Positions 18,760 to 28,715 of a stretch of 64,000 nucleotides of DNA are shown one piece after another (the first letter of the stretch is position 1; every line of letters starts with the position of its first letter). The position numbers and the translations under genes are program-made. The notes beneath the pieces were generated by a model. It ran no database searches, was not told the origin of the DNA, and saw nothing but the letters and a program-made list of their open reading frames with translations. The stretch is from Pantoea agglomerans (GTDB lineage Bacteria > Pseudomonadota > Gammaproteobacteria > Enterobacterales > Enterobacteriaceae). The DNA lies in assembly GCF_020149765.1 (NCBI RefSeq), contig NZ_CP083809.1:3286001-3350000 (forward strand), written 5' to 3'.

Positions 18760-19241
18760 CGCGCGTCTACCTGGCGCTCGGCAGCAATCTTGCCGATCCG
18801 CTGCACCAGGTCGACGCGGCGCTGCGGGCGCTGGACGCGCTGCCGGATACGGCGCGCGTCGCCACCTCCTCTTTCTACCGCACGCCACCTTACGGCCCGC
18901 CGGACCAGCCGGATTACCTGAACGCGGCGGTGGCGCTGGAAACCGATCTGGCGCCGGAAGCGCTGCTGGATCATACCCAGCGTATCGAGCTTGAGCACGG
19001 TCGCGTACGCAAGGCGGAACGCTGGGGAGCGCGCACGCTCGATATCGATATCCTGCTTTTCGGCCAGCAGCACCTCAACACGCCGCGCCTGATCGTGCCG
19101 CACTACGATATGCACAACCGCGCCTTTATGCTGGTGCCGCTGCTGGAGATCGCGCCCGACGCGACGCTGCCGGACGGCCGCCCGCTGCGCGACCTGCTGG
19201 CTCGCCTCGACGCCAGCGCCATTCGCCCCTGGCACGGCTGA
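18756..19241 (+). CDS. folK: HPPK, 6-hydroxymethyl-dihydropterin pyrophosphokinase
   Basis: Transfers pyrophosphate from ATP to 6-hydroxymethyl-7,8-dihydropterin in folate synthesis. It has 161 residues (E. coli 159). Family motifs: LALGSNL near the N-terminus, [19 protein letters not shown], and the Mg-binding [11 protein letters not shown]. The start is a GTG at 18756 overlapping the pcnB stop by four bases (GTGA), so folK is translationally coupled to pcnB. A longer open frame inside pcnB is rejected. Confidence 0.94.
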   Translation: MTRVYLALGSNLADPLHQVDAALRALDALPDTARVATSSFYRTPPYGPPDQPDYLNAAVALETDLAPEALLDHTQRIELEHGRVRKAERWGARTLDIDILLFGQQHLNTPRLIVPHYDMHNRAFMLVPLLEIAPDATLPDGRPLRDLLARLDASAIRPWHG

Positions 19242-19329
19242 CGCCGCACAGATTGATACGCGGGAGATTCCGCTCTCCCCCGCTATCCAGTACACTGCGC
19301 CCATCTGAAATACTTGAGTTGAGAGCGCA

Positions 19330-20124
19330 ATGAAACCCACCACTATTTCTCATCTGCGTCAGTGGAAAGCCAGCGGACGTAAGTTCGCCACCCTGACCGC
19401 CTACGATTTCAGCTTTGCCCGCCTGTTCGCCGACGAAGGCATTCAGGTGATGCTGATTGGCGATTCGCTCGGCATGACCGTTCAGGGCCATGAGTCGACG
19501 CTGCCGGTCACCGTCGCCGATATTGCCTATCACACCGCCGCCGTCCGCCGCGGCGCGCCGCAGGCGCTGCTGATGGCCGACCTGCCCTTTATGAGCTACG
19601 CCACGCCGCAGCAAACCTTCGACAGCGCCGCGCAGCTGATGCGCGCCGGCGCCAATATGGTGAAGCTGGAGGGTGGCGAGTGGCTGGTGGAGACGGTGCG
19701 TATGCTGACCGAGCGCGCAGTGCCGGTATGCGGCCATCTCGGCCTGACGCCGCAGTCGGTGAATATCTTCGGCGGCTATAAGGTGCAGGGCCGCGATGAG
19801 GCGGCCGCCGAGCGGCTGCTGGCCGACGCGCTGGCGCTGGAAGCCGCGGGCGCGCAGCTGATGGTGCTGGAGTGCGTGCCGGTTTCGCTGGCGCAGCGCA
19901 TTACCCAGGCGCTTACAATTCCGGTTATCGGCATTGGCGCGGGCAGCGTCACCGACGGCCAGATTCTGGTGATGCATGACGCCTTCGGCATTACCGGCGG
20001 CCATATCCCGAAATTCGCGAAAAACTTTCTCGCGGAGGCGGGCGACATGCGCGCCGCTATCCGTCACTATATCGCCGAAGTCGAAGCGGGAACCTACCCC
20101 GCGGCTGAACACAGTTTCCAGTAA
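19330..20124 (+). CDS. panB: Ketopantoate hydroxymethyltransferase PanB
   Basis: First committed step of pantothenate synthesis: transfers a hydroxymethyl group from 5,10-methylene-THF to 2-ketoisovalerate. It has 264 residues, the E. coli length, with an intact TIM-barrel core ([36 protein letters not shown]). It begins a panB-panC-panD row (15 and 40 base gaps), which is probably one transcription unit. The fimbrial cluster that separates folK and panB in E. coli is absent. Confidence 0.97.
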   Translation: MKPTTISHLRQWKASGRKFATLTAYDFSFARLFADEGIQVMLIGDSLGMTVQGHESTLPVTVADIAYHTAAVRRGAPQALLMADLPFMSYATPQQTFDSAAQLMRAGANMVKLEGGEWLVETVRMLTERAVPVCGHLGLTPQSVNIFGGYKVQGRDEAAAERLLADALALEAAGAQLMVLECVPVSLAQRITQALTIPVIGIGAGSVTDGQILVMHDAFGITGGHIPKFAKNFLAEAGDMRAAIRHYIAEVEAGTYPAAEHSFQ

Positions 20125-20139
20125 TCCAGGAGCTTTACC

Positions 20140-20994
20140 GTGCTGATCATTGAAACGCTGCCGATGCTGCGCCGTGAAATTCGTCGCTGGCGGCAGCAGG
20201 GAAAACGCATCGCGCTGGTGCCGACCATGGGCAACCTGCATGACGGTCATCTGACGCTGGTGGACGAGGCGCGCGAGCGCGGCGATATTGTCGTGGTGTC
20301 GATTTTCGTTAACCCAATGCAGTTCGATCGCGCCGACGATCTGGCGCGCTATCCGCGTACGCTGCAGGAGGACTGCGAGAAGCTTAACCGGCGTAAGGTC
20401 GACGTGGTGTTCGCGCCTTCGCCTGCGGAGGTTTATCCGCACGGGCTGGCGAACCAGACATTCGTCGAGGTGCCGGTGCTGTCATCGCTGCTGGAAGGCG
20501 CAAGCCGTCCCGGCCACTTTCGCGGCGTCGCCACCATCGTCAGCAAGCTGTTTAATCTGGTGCAACCCGATATCGCCTGTTTCGGCGAAAAGGATTTTCA
20601 GCAGCTGGCGATTATCCGCAAGATGGTGGCGGATATGGGCTTCGATATTGAGATTGTCGGCGTACCAACGGTGCGCGCCAAAGATGGTCTGGCGCTCAGC
20701 TCGCGCAACGGCTATCTCACCGACGACGAGCGTCAGCTTGCGCCTGCGCTGGCGCAGGTGATGAACGGGATGGCGGCGCGCCTCGCTAACGGCGAACGCC
20801 ATATCGAAGAGATTATCGAAGCCGCCGAGGCAGAACTTGGCGAGAAGGGTTTGCGTCCGGACGGACTGGCGATTTGCGACGCCGATACGCTGGAGCCGCT
20901 GACGGTCGAGAGCCGCCGCGCGGTGATCCTGATGGCGGCATGGCTGGGCAAAGCGCGTCTTATTGATAATCAACAGGTCGACCTCACGCAGTAA
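20140..20994 (+). CDS. panC: Pantothenate synthetase PanC
   Basis: Joins pantoate and beta-alanine using ATP to form pantothenate. It has 284 residues (E. coli 283). The HIGH-type motif HDGH (34-37) sits in [25 protein letters not shown] and LSSRNGYL are further family landmarks. It starts at GTG 20140, supported by CCAGGAG upstream. It lies 15 bases after panB. Confidence 0.97.
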   Translation: MLIIETLPMLRREIRRWRQQGKRIALVPTMGNLHDGHLTLVDEARERGDIVVVSIFVNPMQFDRADDLARYPRTLQEDCEKLNRRKVDVVFAPSPAEVYPHGLANQTFVEVPVLSSLLEGASRPGHFRGVATIVSKLFNLVQPDIACFGEKDFQQLAIIRKMVADMGFDIEIVGVPTVRAKDGLALSSRNGYLTDDERQLAPALAQVMNGMAARLANGERHIEEIIEAAEAELGEKGLRPDGLAICDADTLEPLTVESRRAVILMAAWLGKARLIDNQQVDLTQ

Positions 20995-21034
20995 GCGGGG
21001 TCGTTTTCAGGCAGAACAACAAGGTCTTCTGGTT

Positions 21035-21415
21035 ATGATACGTACCGTTTTACAAGGCAAGCTGCATCGCGTGAAGGTGACCCAGGCGGATTTACACTAT
21101 GAGGGCTCCTGCGCCATCGATCAGGATTTCCTCGACGCCTCTGGCATCCTGCAGTATGAAGCCATCGATATCTATAACGTCACCAACGGCCAGCGCTTTT
21201 CCACCTACGCTATCGCCGCCGAACGCGGATCGAAGATTATTTCGGTAAACGGCGCGGCGGCACGCTGCGCCTGCGAAGGCGATATCCTGATTATCTGCTC
21301 TTACGTGCAGGTGGAGGATGCGGAAGCGCGCCAGTGGCAGCCGAAGGTGGCCTATTTTGAGGGCGACAATCAGATGAAGCGTCTGGCGAAGGCGCTGCCG
21401 GTGCAGGTCGCCTGA
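21035..21415 (+). CDS. panD: Aspartate 1-decarboxylase PanD
   Basis: Makes beta-alanine from aspartate for pantothenate. It has 126 residues, as in E. coli. It is a self-processing pyruvoyl enzyme: cleavage is expected between Gly24 and Ser25 in HYEGSCAID. The ATG at 21035 follows AAGG; a longer frame upstream overlaps panC and is rejected. In E. coli an unrelated ORF separates panC and panD; here they are adjacent. Confidence 0.97.
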   Translation: MIRTVLQGKLHRVKVTQADLHYEGSCAIDQDFLDASGILQYEAIDIYNVTNGQRFSTYAIAAERGSKIISVNGAAARCACEGDILIICSYVQVEDAEARQWQPKVAYFEGDNQMKRLAKALPVQVA

Positions 21416-21426
21416 GGGGCGGTGCT

Positions 21427-21543
21427 GACGTGGGCGGCGTGAACCGATCGCAAAGACGCAAAAGATGGCATCCCTGCCCGCTCGGCCCACGCCTTCCATG
21501 GCGTGGGACGCTTTGCTCTTCGGTTCACGTCGCCCACTTGTCA
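21427..21543. repeat. Large imperfect palindrome between panD and yadH
   Basis: Outer arms (about 21429-21453 and 21514-21538) share GTGGGCG, CGTGAACCGA and CAAAG in inverted orientation, giving a stem of about 25 bp with few mismatches. Inside lies a second perfect hairpin, CCCACGCC TTCCAT GGCGTGGG (21486-21507). The whole forms a branched structure. It could be a dispersed palindromic intergenic element or a structured RNA at the panD mRNA end. It is not a normal terminator, since a separate one follows. Confidence 0.6.
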
Positions 21544-21563
21544 GGCTTTTGAGCCGTCTGGCA

Positions 21564-21593
21564 AAAAAAAGCAGCCATCCGGCTGCTTTTTTT
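21564..21593. terminator. Bidirectional terminator between panD and yadH
   Basis: Stem GCAGCC / GGCTGC with an ATCC loop, flanked by an A-run and a T-run of at least seven on each side. It serves the converging panBCD and yadGH units. Confidence 0.88.
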
Positions 21594-21594
21594 A

Positions 21595-22365
21595 TCAGGT
21601 GCGCAGGCCGCGTCCGCGCTGAATCAGCGTGTAGACCAGAATATAAAACACCAGGATAAAGGCGATCAGCACCGACAGGGTAAATACCAGCGGCACGTCG
21701 TTGATGCCGAGGAAGCCGAAGCGGAAGCCGCTGATCATATAGACCACCGGGTTAAGCTTCGACACCGCCTGCCAGAACGGCGGCAGCAGCGTCAGCGAAT
21801 AGAACACCCCGCCCAGATAGGTCAGCGGCGTCAGCACAAAGGTCGGGATCAGGCTGATATCGTCGAAGGTGCGCGCGAATACCGCGTTCAGCAGGCCAGC
21901 CAGCGAAAAGAGGATCGCCGTCAGCAGCAGCGTCAGCGCCACCATCGGCCAGGAGTGAACGTGGAACGGCACGAAAAACAGCGAAACCGCCGTGACCAGC
22001 ACCCCGACGCAGAGACCGCGCGCCACGCCGCCGCCGACATAGCCGGCAATAATGATATGCGTCGGCACCGGTGCCACCAGCAGCTCTTCGATATTGCGCT
22101 GAAACTTGGCGCTGAAGAACGACGAGGCGACGTTGGCGTAGGCGTTGGTGATCACCGCCATCATAATCAGGCCCGGCACGATAAACTGCATATAGCTGAA
22201 GCCGTGCATATCGCCGATGCGCGAGCCGATCAGGTTGCCGAAAATAATAAAATAGAGCGTCATGGTGATCACCGGCGGCACCAGCGTCTGGATCCAGATG
22301 CGCGCGAAACGGTTAATCTCCTTGGCCCAGATACTCTTAAGCGCCACCCAGTACAAATGTGTCAT
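21595..22365 (-). CDS. yadH: ABC-2 type exporter permease YadH
   Basis: Inner-membrane permease of 256 residues with six predicted hydrophobic segments and the ABC-2 transporter pattern (FNLIGSRIG region, TPLTYLGGVFYSL). It works with YadG; the substrate is unknown. Its start overlaps the yadG stop by four bases (ATGA) behind AAGGAG, so the two are translationally coupled. Confidence 0.92.
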   Translation of the reverse strand: MTHLYWVALKSIWAKEINRFARIWIQTLVPPVITMTLYFIIFGNLIGSRIGDMHGFSYMQFIVPGLIMMAVITNAYANVASSFFSAKFQRNIEELLVAPVPTHIIIAGYVGGGVARGLCVGVLVTAVSLFFVPFHVHSWPMVALTLLLTAILFSLAGLLNAVFARTFDDISLIPTFVLTPLTYLGGVFYSLTLLPPFWQAVSKLNPVVYMISGFRFGFLGINDVPLVFTLSVLIAFILVFYILVYTLIQRGRGLRT

Positions 22366-23285
22366 GCTTTTACTCCTTTACCCTGCACCAGGCTGACAAA
22401 CAGCTCTTCCAGGCGGTTCGCCTTGTTACGCATGCTTAATACCTGCACGCCCTGCGCGCTCAGCTGGCCGAACACGCTGTTCAGACCCTGTTCGCGCATA
22501 ACTTCAACCTCCAGCGTTGAGGCGTCCACCAGACGATACTGGAACCCTTCCAGCGTCGGCAGCGCGCTGCCCGGCGCCAGATCGAGAATAAAGGTTTCCG
22601 ACTGCAGCTTGGCCAGCAGTCCCTTCATCGAGGTGTTCTCCACCAGCTCGCCGCTCTGGATAATGCCGATGTTGCGGCACAGCATCTCTGCCTCTTCCAG
22701 ATAGTGCGTGGTCAAAATAATGGTGGTGCCTTTTTCGTTCAGCTCTTTAAGGAAGGTCCACATCGAGCGACGCAGCTCGATATCGACGCCTGCCGTCGGT
22801 TCGTCGAGGATCAGCAGCTTCGGCTCATGCATCAGCGCGCGGGCGATCATCAGACGGCGCTTCATGCCGCCGGAGAGCATCCGCGCGCGCTCGTTGCGCT
22901 TGCCCCAGAGATCGAGCTGCGTCAGATACTTCTCTGCGCGCTGCTGCGCATCGCGGCGCTCTACCCCGTAGTAGCCCGCCTGGTTCACCACAATTTGCTG
23001 CACGGTCTCGAACGGATTGAAGTTAAACTCCTGCGGCACCAGGCCGAGCTGGCGTTTGGCGTTCACCACCTCTTTTTCGAGGTCGTAGCCGAACACCCGT
23101 ACGCTGCCGCCAGATTTGTTCACCAGCGAACTGATAATTCCGATGGTGGTCGATTTGCCCGCGCCGTTTGGCCCCAGCAGCGCATAAAAATCGCCGGCTT
23201 CGACCTTAAGATCTATGCCCTTCAGCGCCTGCACGCCGCCGGAATAGGTCTTGGTCAGCCGGGAAAGTTCCAGTGCATAAGTCAT
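22362..23285 (-). CDS. yadG: ABC exporter ATPase YadG
   Basis: ATPase partner of YadH, 307 residues (E. coli 308). Walker A is GPNGAGKST, the signature MLSGGMKRR, and Walker B LLILDEPTAGVD, followed by the switch histidine in TTHYLEEAE. It is a drug/polysaccharide-export type ABC protein of unknown substrate. In E. coli can (carbonic anhydrase) lies between yadG and hpt; here the 223-base gap holds no gene. Confidence 0.93.
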   Translation of the reverse strand: MTYALELSRLTKTYSGGVQALKGIDLKVEAGDFYALLGPNGAGKSTTIGIISSLVNKSGGSVRVFGYDLEKEVVNAKRQLGLVPQEFNFNPFETVQQIVVNQAGYYGVERRDAQQRAEKYLTQLDLWGKRNERARMLSGGMKRRLMIARALMHEPKLLILDEPTAGVDIELRRSMWTFLKELNEKGTTIILTTHYLEEAEMLCRNIGIIQSGELVENTSMKGLLAKLQSETFILDLAPGSALPTLEGFQYRLVDASTLEVEVMREQGLNSVFGQLSAQGVQVLSMRNKANRLEELFVSLVQGKGVKA

Positions 23286-23508
23286 TCCGAATCCATATCC
23301 TGTTTTAATGTCGGTGAGTCGCGATAGACATAGCGAGCCGCTGGCTGACGCGATGTCGCCGCAACGTTGCTACTTATGATGAGCCACCCTGAGCGTAAAA
23401 TCTTCCTGGGTGGGCATTTTTTTGCGGAGGTGAAGGCTGAACTCCTGAATCGGAGCACAGCCTACACCAGGCCGAGGCGGTCGGCCTTGGAAGATCGTGC
23501 GGTCAGGC

Positions 23509-24045
23509 TCAGGATTCGAGCGGCACCACTTTGCCGATAAAGGGCAGATGACGATAGCGCTGGGCGTAGTCGATGCCGAAGCCGACCACGAACTCGTCAG
23601 GAATGGTGAAGCCGACATACTCCACCGTTACTTCTACTTCGCGACGCTCGGGCTTATCCAGCAGCGTGCAGATGGCGAGAGATTTCGGCTCGCGCAGGCG
23701 CAGGATCTCGCGCACCTTGCTCAGCGTATTGCCGGAGTCGATGATATCTTCGACAATCAGCACATCTTTGCCGCGAATATCTTCATCGAGATCCTTGAGG
23801 ATTTTTACGTCGCGCGAGCTGGACATGCCGCTGCCGTAGCTGGAGGCGGTCATAAAGTCGACTTCGTGAGGCACCTCGACGGCGCGGCAGAGATCGGCCA
23901 TAAACATAAAGGAGCCGCGCAGCAGACCGACCAGCACCATCTCGCTGCCGCTGTCGCGATAGCGCTCGGAAATCTCTTTACCCAGTTCGGCAATGCGCGT
24001 TGCGATCGCCTCTTCGGAAATCATCACTTCAACAGTATGTTTCAA
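23509..24045 (-). CDS. hpt: Hypoxanthine phosphoribosyltransferase Hpt
   Basis: Purine salvage enzyme that converts hypoxanthine (and guanine weakly) to nucleotides using PRPP. It has 178 residues, as in E. coli. The PRPP-binding motif [11 protein letters not shown] is at 98-108. The N-terminus matching the family (MKHTVEV) begins at a TTG codon (24045) with AGG shortly upstream; the next ATG, seven codons in, would lose conserved residues. It stands alone, separated from yadG by 223 bases. Confidence 0.94.
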   Translation of the reverse strand: MKHTVEVMISEEAIATRIAELGKEISERYRDSGSEMVLVGLLRGSFMFMADLCRAVEVPHEVDFMTASSYGSGMSSSRDVKILKDLDEDIRGKDVLIVEDIIDSGNTLSKVREILRLREPKSLAICTLLDKPERREVEVTVEYVGFTIPDEFVVGFGIDYAQRYRHLPFIGKVVPLES

Positions 24046-24316
24046 AACCTGTACTTCTCGTTGATTTTAAAGGGATCGTTCATCCTCAGCAGCGGATGAA
24101 CAGAGAGAACCCGCACAGACCTGAGCGGGTAGCGATTCGCAGGAGAGTATCACAGCTTGCCAGACGCGGCGAGATGCAGCGCTAAGCCGCCGTCAGGCTC
24201 AGGGTACGCAGATGATATAAACTTAGAACTTACCGGCCTTTAACAGAACATTCCGCTGCGTGTTAGCTTATGACCAACATATCGTTACCTTACATCTGCG
24301 CTGAGCAGGAGATCCC

Positions 24317-25600
24317 ATGTCCCATAACTCCAGTAAAAAAACCCATATTGGCGATCGTAAGCTGCATCCCGAAACCCAGATGCTTAACTACGGCTACGAT
24401 CCGCGCCTGTCGGAAGGTGCGGTCAAACCGCCGGTCTTTCTGACCTCGACCTTTGTCTTTAACAGCGCCGAAGAGGGGCGTGACTTCTTTGATTATGTGG
24501 CGGGACGGCGTGAACCGCCGGAAGGCAAAAGCGGCGGGCTGGTCTATTCGCGCTTTAACCATCCCAACAGCGAAATCGTTGAAGATCGGCTGGCGATCTA
24601 TGAAGAGGCGGAGAGCTGCGCCCTGTTCTCGTCGGGCATGTCGGCCATCTCTACCACGCTGCTGACCTTTGCGCGCCCGGGCGATGTGATCCTGCACTCG
24701 CAGCCGCTCTACGGCGGCACCGAGACGCTGCTGAGCAAAACGCTGCATAACCTGAATATTGAGCCGGTGGGCTTCAGCGACGGCACCGATGAAGAGAAAG
24801 TGCGCGCCGCCGCGCAGACGGCGCTGAGCAAGGGTCGCGTCGCGCTGATCCTGATCGAGACGCCGGCCAACCCCACCAACAGCCTGGTCGATATTGCGCT
24901 GATCGCGCGCATCGCTGATGAGATTGGCCAGCAGCAGGGATCGCGTCCGGTGGTCGCCTGCGACAATACCCTGCTCGGCCCGCTGTTTCAGCGTCCGCTG
25001 AACTTCGGTGCCGATATCTCGCTCTACTCGCTGACCAAATATGTCGGCGGTCACTCCGACCTGATTGCCGGCGCGGCGATGGGCAGCAAGGCGCTGATTA
25101 CCCAGATACGCTCGCTGCGCAGCGCCATCGGTACCCAGCTCGATCCCCACTCCAGCTGGATGATTGGCCGTTCGCTGGAGACGCTGTCGCTGCGCATGGA
25201 GAAGGCCTGGCAGAACGCCGAGGCGGTGGCCGCCTTTTTGCGCGACCATGAAAAGGTGGCGAAGCTGCAGTGGCTGCCCTACCTCGACGAGAACAGCGCC
25301 GAAGGCCGTACTTTCCGCCAGCAGTGCAGCGGCGCCGGCTCGACCTTCTCATTTGATATTGTGGGCGGACAGCCCGCCGCCTTCCGTTTCCTTAACGCGC
25401 TGGGGCTGTTTAAACAGGCGGTGAGCCTGGGCGGCACCGAGTCCCTTGCCAGCCACCCCGGCAGCACCACCCATTCTGGCGTGCCGGAGGCGGTCAGGCA
25501 GCGCATCGGCATCAGCGACGCCACTATCCGCCTCTCTATCGGCATCGAGAACGCCGGCGATCTGGTGGAAGATATTCGCCTGGCGCTCGAGAAAGCCTGA
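24317..25600 (+). CDS. Cystathionine gamma-synthase family PLP enzyme
   Basis: A 427-residue enzyme of the Cys/Met metabolism PLP family (cystathionine gamma-synthase, gamma-lyase and methionine gamma-lyase type). The Schiff-base lysine is Lys241 in [31 protein letters not shown] and [12 protein letters not shown] are further family motifs. Its N-terminal region is longer than that of MetB, and it is not metB, metC or metZ by position. Substrate cannot be assigned. It has its own 5' region behind hpt, and its stop abuts the cueO stop with no bases between. In E. coli this place holds gcd/hpt, so the gene is an addition. Confidence 0.88.
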   Translation: MSHNSSKKTHIGDRKLHPETQMLNYGYDPRLSEGAVKPPVFLTSTFVFNSAEEGRDFFDYVAGRREPPEGKSGGLVYSRFNHPNSEIVEDRLAIYEEAESCALFSSGMSAISTTLLTFARPGDVILHSQPLYGGTETLLSKTLHNLNIEPVGFSDGTDEEKVRAAAQTALSKGRVALILIETPANPTNSLVDIALIARIADEIGQQQGSRPVVACDNTLLGPLFQRPLNFGADISLYSLTKYVGGHSDLIAGAAMGSKALITQIRSLRSAIGTQLDPHSSWMIGRSLETLSLRMEKAWQNAEAVAAFLRDHEKVAKLQWLPYLDENSAEGRTFRQQCSGAGSTFSFDIVGGQPAAFRFLNALGLFKQAVSLGGTESLASHPGSTTHSGVPEAVRQRIGISDATIRLSIGIENAGDLVEDIRLALEKA

Positions 25601-27196
25601 TTAGCCGACGGTGAAGCCCAGCATCATGCCGGTGTCTTCATGCTCGAGCAGGTGGCAGTGCGCCATATAGGCGTGTTCGGCGGCGGCGCGGTGGTCAAAG
25701 CGCACCAGCACTTCGCTGCGCCAGCCGTCGACATTGACCATATCTTTCCAGCCCTGCCGGTGCGGCGCAGGCGGCTTGCCGTTTTCTGAAAGAATGCGGA
25801 ACTGCGTGCCGTGGATATGGAAGGGGTGCAGCATCTTGTCGCCTTCGCCGGAGATGGTCCATTTTTCCAGCTGGCCGGGCGTAACGTTAAACATCGGCTT
25901 CGCCATATTAAAGGCCTGGCCGTTGATCTTGTTGCCGCTGTGGAAATCGTAGCCCTGCGCTGCGCCGCCGCCGTGCGCGTCATGCGTCGGCATATCGTGA
26001 CCGTTCATCGCCATCCCCTCATGGCCGCCAGCTGCCGGCATGGCGTGATGGCCGCCAGCCTTGCCCATCGCTTTATCGCCGTAGCGCTGCATCAGCGCCG
26101 CCATGCCCTGCCGATCGAGCTGCGGATCCATCATTAGCTGCAGCCAGCGTGCGTTAGCGCCTTCCGCCGAGGGAACCGGCGGCAGCTGCACCAGACTATC
26201 CGGCAGCGTCGCGCTCGCCATTACGCGCAGCGGCAGGATCTGCACCAGCGGCAGCGGCTGGTCGAACGGCGCCAGCGTCATGCCCATCTGCTCAACCAGC
26301 AGAGTGACGATATCGAAGGTTTTGCCGTCAGAGGTATCGACCATCACCTCGAAGCGTTCTCCCGGCAGCAGCGGCAGCGACGTCACCTTCACCGGCTCCG
26401 CCAGCAGGCCACCGTCGCTGCCGATAACATAGAGCGGTCGGTTGTCGCTGGCGGCGATATGCAGCGAGCGCGCGTTGCAGCCGTTCAGCAGGCGCAGGCG
26501 CAGCCAGCCCCGCGGCACCGCCTGCTGCGGATACTGTACGCCGTTGGTCAGCATCATATCGCCGAACCAGCCTACCGCGGCGCTCATGATATCGAGCTGA
26601 TAGTCGATGCGGCTGCCGTCCTGGGTTAGCCGCTTGTCCTGGAAAATCAGCGGCACATCGTCTGAGCCCCACTGCGACGGCAGGCGCAGCTTGTCGGTTT
26701 CCTCATCCTGTAGCAGGATCAGGCCCGCCAGTCCTTGCGCCACCTGATGGCCGGTTTTGCCATGCAGATGGGGATGGAACCAGCAGGTAGCGGCGGGCTG
26801 ATCCGGCGTAAAGCTGACCTGGCGCGTCGCACCCGGTTCAATACGCGCCATCGGCCCGCCGTCGACGTCGCCGGGGATCGCCAGCCCGTGCCAGTGCAGC
26901 GTGGTCGCTTCCGGCAGGCGGTTAAGGATATTAACCGTGGCCTGCTTGCCGCGGCGCAGCACGATGGCTGGCCCCAGCAGCGCGCCGTTGTAGCCCCATG
27001 TCGGCACATCCTTGCCCTGCCACTGGCTGGTGCCGGTCATGGCGGTGATCTGGATCTGGCCGCGCGGATCTGGCTCCAGCCGTGAAGGAATCGGCAGCAG
27101 CGGACGGCTGGCTGCCATCAGGGATCGACTCCAGAGCGGCAGCGCCCCGGCCGCGCTCAGCGCTGCGGTCAGTTTGAGAAAGTGGCGACGATGCAT
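25601..27196 (-). CDS. cueO: Periplasmic multicopper oxidase CueO
   Basis: Oxidises Cu(I) in the periplasm to limit copper toxicity. It has 531 residues. A twin-arginine signal (RRHFLK followed by a hydrophobic stretch) gives Tat export of the folded protein. Copper-binding motifs: HWHG (101-104), HPHLHG (141-146), HPFHIHG, and [13 protein letters not shown] near the C-terminus, giving the type 1 Cys514. A Met/His-rich insert (about 375-415) is the extra Cu(I) site typical of CueO. A CueR-type promoter is present upstream. Confidence 0.96.
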   Translation of the reverse strand: MHRRHFLKLTAALSAAGALPLWSRSLMAASRPLLPIPSRLEPDPRGQIQITAMTGTSQWQGKDVPTWGYNGALLGPAIVLRRGKQATVNILNRLPEATTLHWHGLAIPGDVDGGPMARIEPGATRQVSFTPDQPAATCWFHPHLHGKTGHQVAQGLAGLILLQDEETDKLRLPSQWGSDDVPLIFQDKRLTQDGSRIDYQLDIMSAAVGWFGDMMLTNGVQYPQQAVPRGWLRLRLLNGCNARSLHIAASDNRPLYVIGSDGGLLAEPVKVTSLPLLPGERFEVMVDTSDGKTFDIVTLLVEQMGMTLAPFDQPLPLVQILPLRVMASATLPDSLVQLPPVPSAEGANARWLQLMMDPQLDRQGMAALMQRYGDKAMGKAGGHHAMPAAGGHEGMAMNGHDMPTHDAHGGGAAQGYDFHSGNKINGQAFNMAKPMFNVTPGQLEKWTISGEGDKMLHPFHIHGTQFRILSENGKPPAPHRQGWKDMVNVDGWRSEVLVRFDHRAAAEHAYMAHCHLLEHEDTGMMLGFTVG

Positions 27197-27227
27197 AGCT
27201 TATTCATCCGTGTGATAAGGGAACCAC

Positions 27228-27258
27228 AGCCTAAACCCTTCCCCTGCGGGAGGGTCAA
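27228..27258 (-). promoter_or_regulatory. CueR-type copper-responsive promoter of cueO
   Basis: Read leftward: a -35 element TTGACC and a -10 element TAGGCT, separated by exactly 19 bases. The spacer contains a dyad (forward strand ACCCTTCCCC TG CGGGAGGGT, 27235-27255). A 19-base spacer with a central dyad is the hallmark of MerR-family activators such as CueR, which controls cueO in E. coli. The -10 lies about 30 bases before the start codon. Confidence 0.75.
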
Positions 27259-27376
27259 GCCCTGTTAGCGGAAACGCCTGAAAAAAGTGCTCGAGCGGCC
27301 TTCCAGCGGCAAAATAATCGGAATCCTGCCAGTCACTGTGCTATCGTCACATGATGATTAATGAATGAGAATTACT

Positions 27377-27724
27377 ATGAAGAAAAGCATCAGGATCCTG
27401 TTACTGGCAGGACTCTTTGGCTTCTCCTCCACCAGCTTCGCACTAAGCGAATCCGAAGCAGAAGATCTGGCCGATCTCACCGCGGTATTCGTTTACCTGA
27501 AAAATGATTGCGGCTATCAGGATCTGCCTGATGCGCAAATCCGCAAAGCCCTGGTGTTTTTCGCTCAGCAGAACCGCTGGGATTTGAGTAATTACGCGGC
27601 CTACAACATGAAGGCGCTTGGCGAAGCGAGCTATAAAGATCTGAGCGGCATCGCCATTACCAACGACAAGAAGTGCAAGTCGCTGGCGCGCGACTCCCTC
27701 AGCCTGCTCGCCTACGTTAAATAA
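27377..27724 (+). CDS. yacC: YacC, PulS/OutS-type pilotin-like protein
   Basis: A 115-residue exported protein with a signal peptide ending near SFALS and a mature part matching E. coli YacC (LSESEAEDLADLTAVFVYLK and the C-terminal SLARDSLSLLAYVK). The family resembles pilotins of type II secretion, with two conserved cysteines (CGYQ and KKCKS). The function in the cell is not established. An ATG four codons upstream has no ribosome site; the ATG at 27377 is used. Confidence 0.92.
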   Translation: MKKSIRILLLAGLFGFSSTSFALSESEAEDLADLTAVFVYLKNDCGYQDLPDAQIRKALVFFAQQNRWDLSNYAAYNMKALGEASYKDLSGIAITNDKKCKSLARDSLSLLAYVK

Positions 27725-27754
27725 GCCGCACGCCCGCCTTTACGCCGTTCATTT

Positions 27755-27772
27755 GACCGTGCATGCACGGTC
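27755..27772. repeat. Perfect 18-base palindrome between yacC and speE
   Basis: GACCGTGCATGCACGGTC is self-complementary over its full length. It lies 60 bases before speE, without a T-run. Its place just upstream of the speE-speD unit fits an operator or an mRNA hairpin; no known factor is assigned. Confidence 0.5.
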
Positions 27773-27831
27773 ACTCCTGGTTATGATATGCCGCTCTTTT
27801 TCATGGCCAAGTCATCAGAGAGGAGCCCACC

Positions 27832-28701
27832 ATGGCGCAAAAAGAAATGTGGTATGAAACCCTTCATGCCGGTTTCGGACAATATTTCACGGTCGATAAA
27901 GAGCTGTACCGGGAAAAGACCGCGCATCAGGATTTGATCATCTTCGAAAACGCGCAGATGGGCCGCGTAATGGCGCTGGACGGCGTGGTGCAGACCACCG
28001 AGCGCGACGAATTTATCTATCACGAAATGATGACGCACGTGCCGCTGCTGGCGCACGGCGCGGCGAAGCGCGTGCTGATTATCGGCGGCGGCGACGGCGC
28101 GATGCTGCGCGAGGTGGCACGTCATCAGCAGCTGGAAAGCATAACGATGGTAGAGATTGACGCCGGCGTAGTGACCTTTTGCCAGCAATATCTCCCTAAT
28201 CACAGCCAGGGCGCTTATCAGGATCCGCGTCTCAATCTGGTGATCGACGATGGCGTAAACTTCGTCAGCCAGACTCAGGAAAAATTCGATGTGATCATCT
28301 CCGACTGCACCGATCCTGTCGGACCGGGCGAGAGCCTGTTCACCTCAGAATTTTACGCTGGCTGCAAAAACGCCCTTAATCCTGGCGGCATTTTCGTGGC
28401 GCAGAACGGCGTCTGCTTTCTGCAGCAGGAGGAAGCGATCAACAGCCATCGTAAACTCAGCCACTATTTCGCCGACGTCAGTTTTTATCAGGCAGCGATC
28501 CCGACCTACTACGGCGGCATTATGACTTTCGCCTGGGCAAGCGATAATCCGGCGCTGCGTCACCTTGACCTCGCCACGCTGCAAACGCGTTTCGCGGCGT
28601 CGGGCCTGACCTGCCGCTACTATAACCCGGCTATCCATGCCGGCAGCTTTGCGCTGCCGCAGTACCTGCTGACCGCCCTGTCCGCTGAACAGCCTTTATA
28701 A
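27832..28701 (+). CDS. speE: Spermidine synthase SpeE
   Basis: Transfers the aminopropyl group of decarboxylated SAM to putrescine, giving spermidine. It has 289 residues (E. coli 288). Motifs: [11 protein letters not shown] (dcSAM binding), DDGVNF, and the catalytic aspartate in [22 protein letters not shown] precedes the ATG. It forms an operon with speD, which starts 14 bases after the speE stop and supplies its substrate. Confidence 0.98.
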   Translation: MAQKEMWYETLHAGFGQYFTVDKELYREKTAHQDLIIFENAQMGRVMALDGVVQTTERDEFIYHEMMTHVPLLAHGAAKRVLIIGGGDGAMLREVARHQQLESITMVEIDAGVVTFCQQYLPNHSQGAYQDPRLNLVIDDGVNFVSQTQEKFDVIISDCTDPVGPGESLFTSEFYAGCKNALNPGGIFVAQNGVCFLQQEEAINSHRKLSHYFADVSFYQAAIPTYYGGIMTFAWASDNPALRHLDLATLQTRFAASGLTCRYYNPAIHAGSFALPQYLLTALSAEQPL

Positions 28702-28715
28702 GGAGGTGAACCAAA

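Noticed and set aside
23374..23424. Small leader peptide or attenuator between yadG and hpt (MPTQEDFTLRVAHHK on the minus strand)
   Set aside because: Only 15 codons, no good ribosome site and no run of regulatory codons; the hairpin has its T-run on the strand without an upstream gene.
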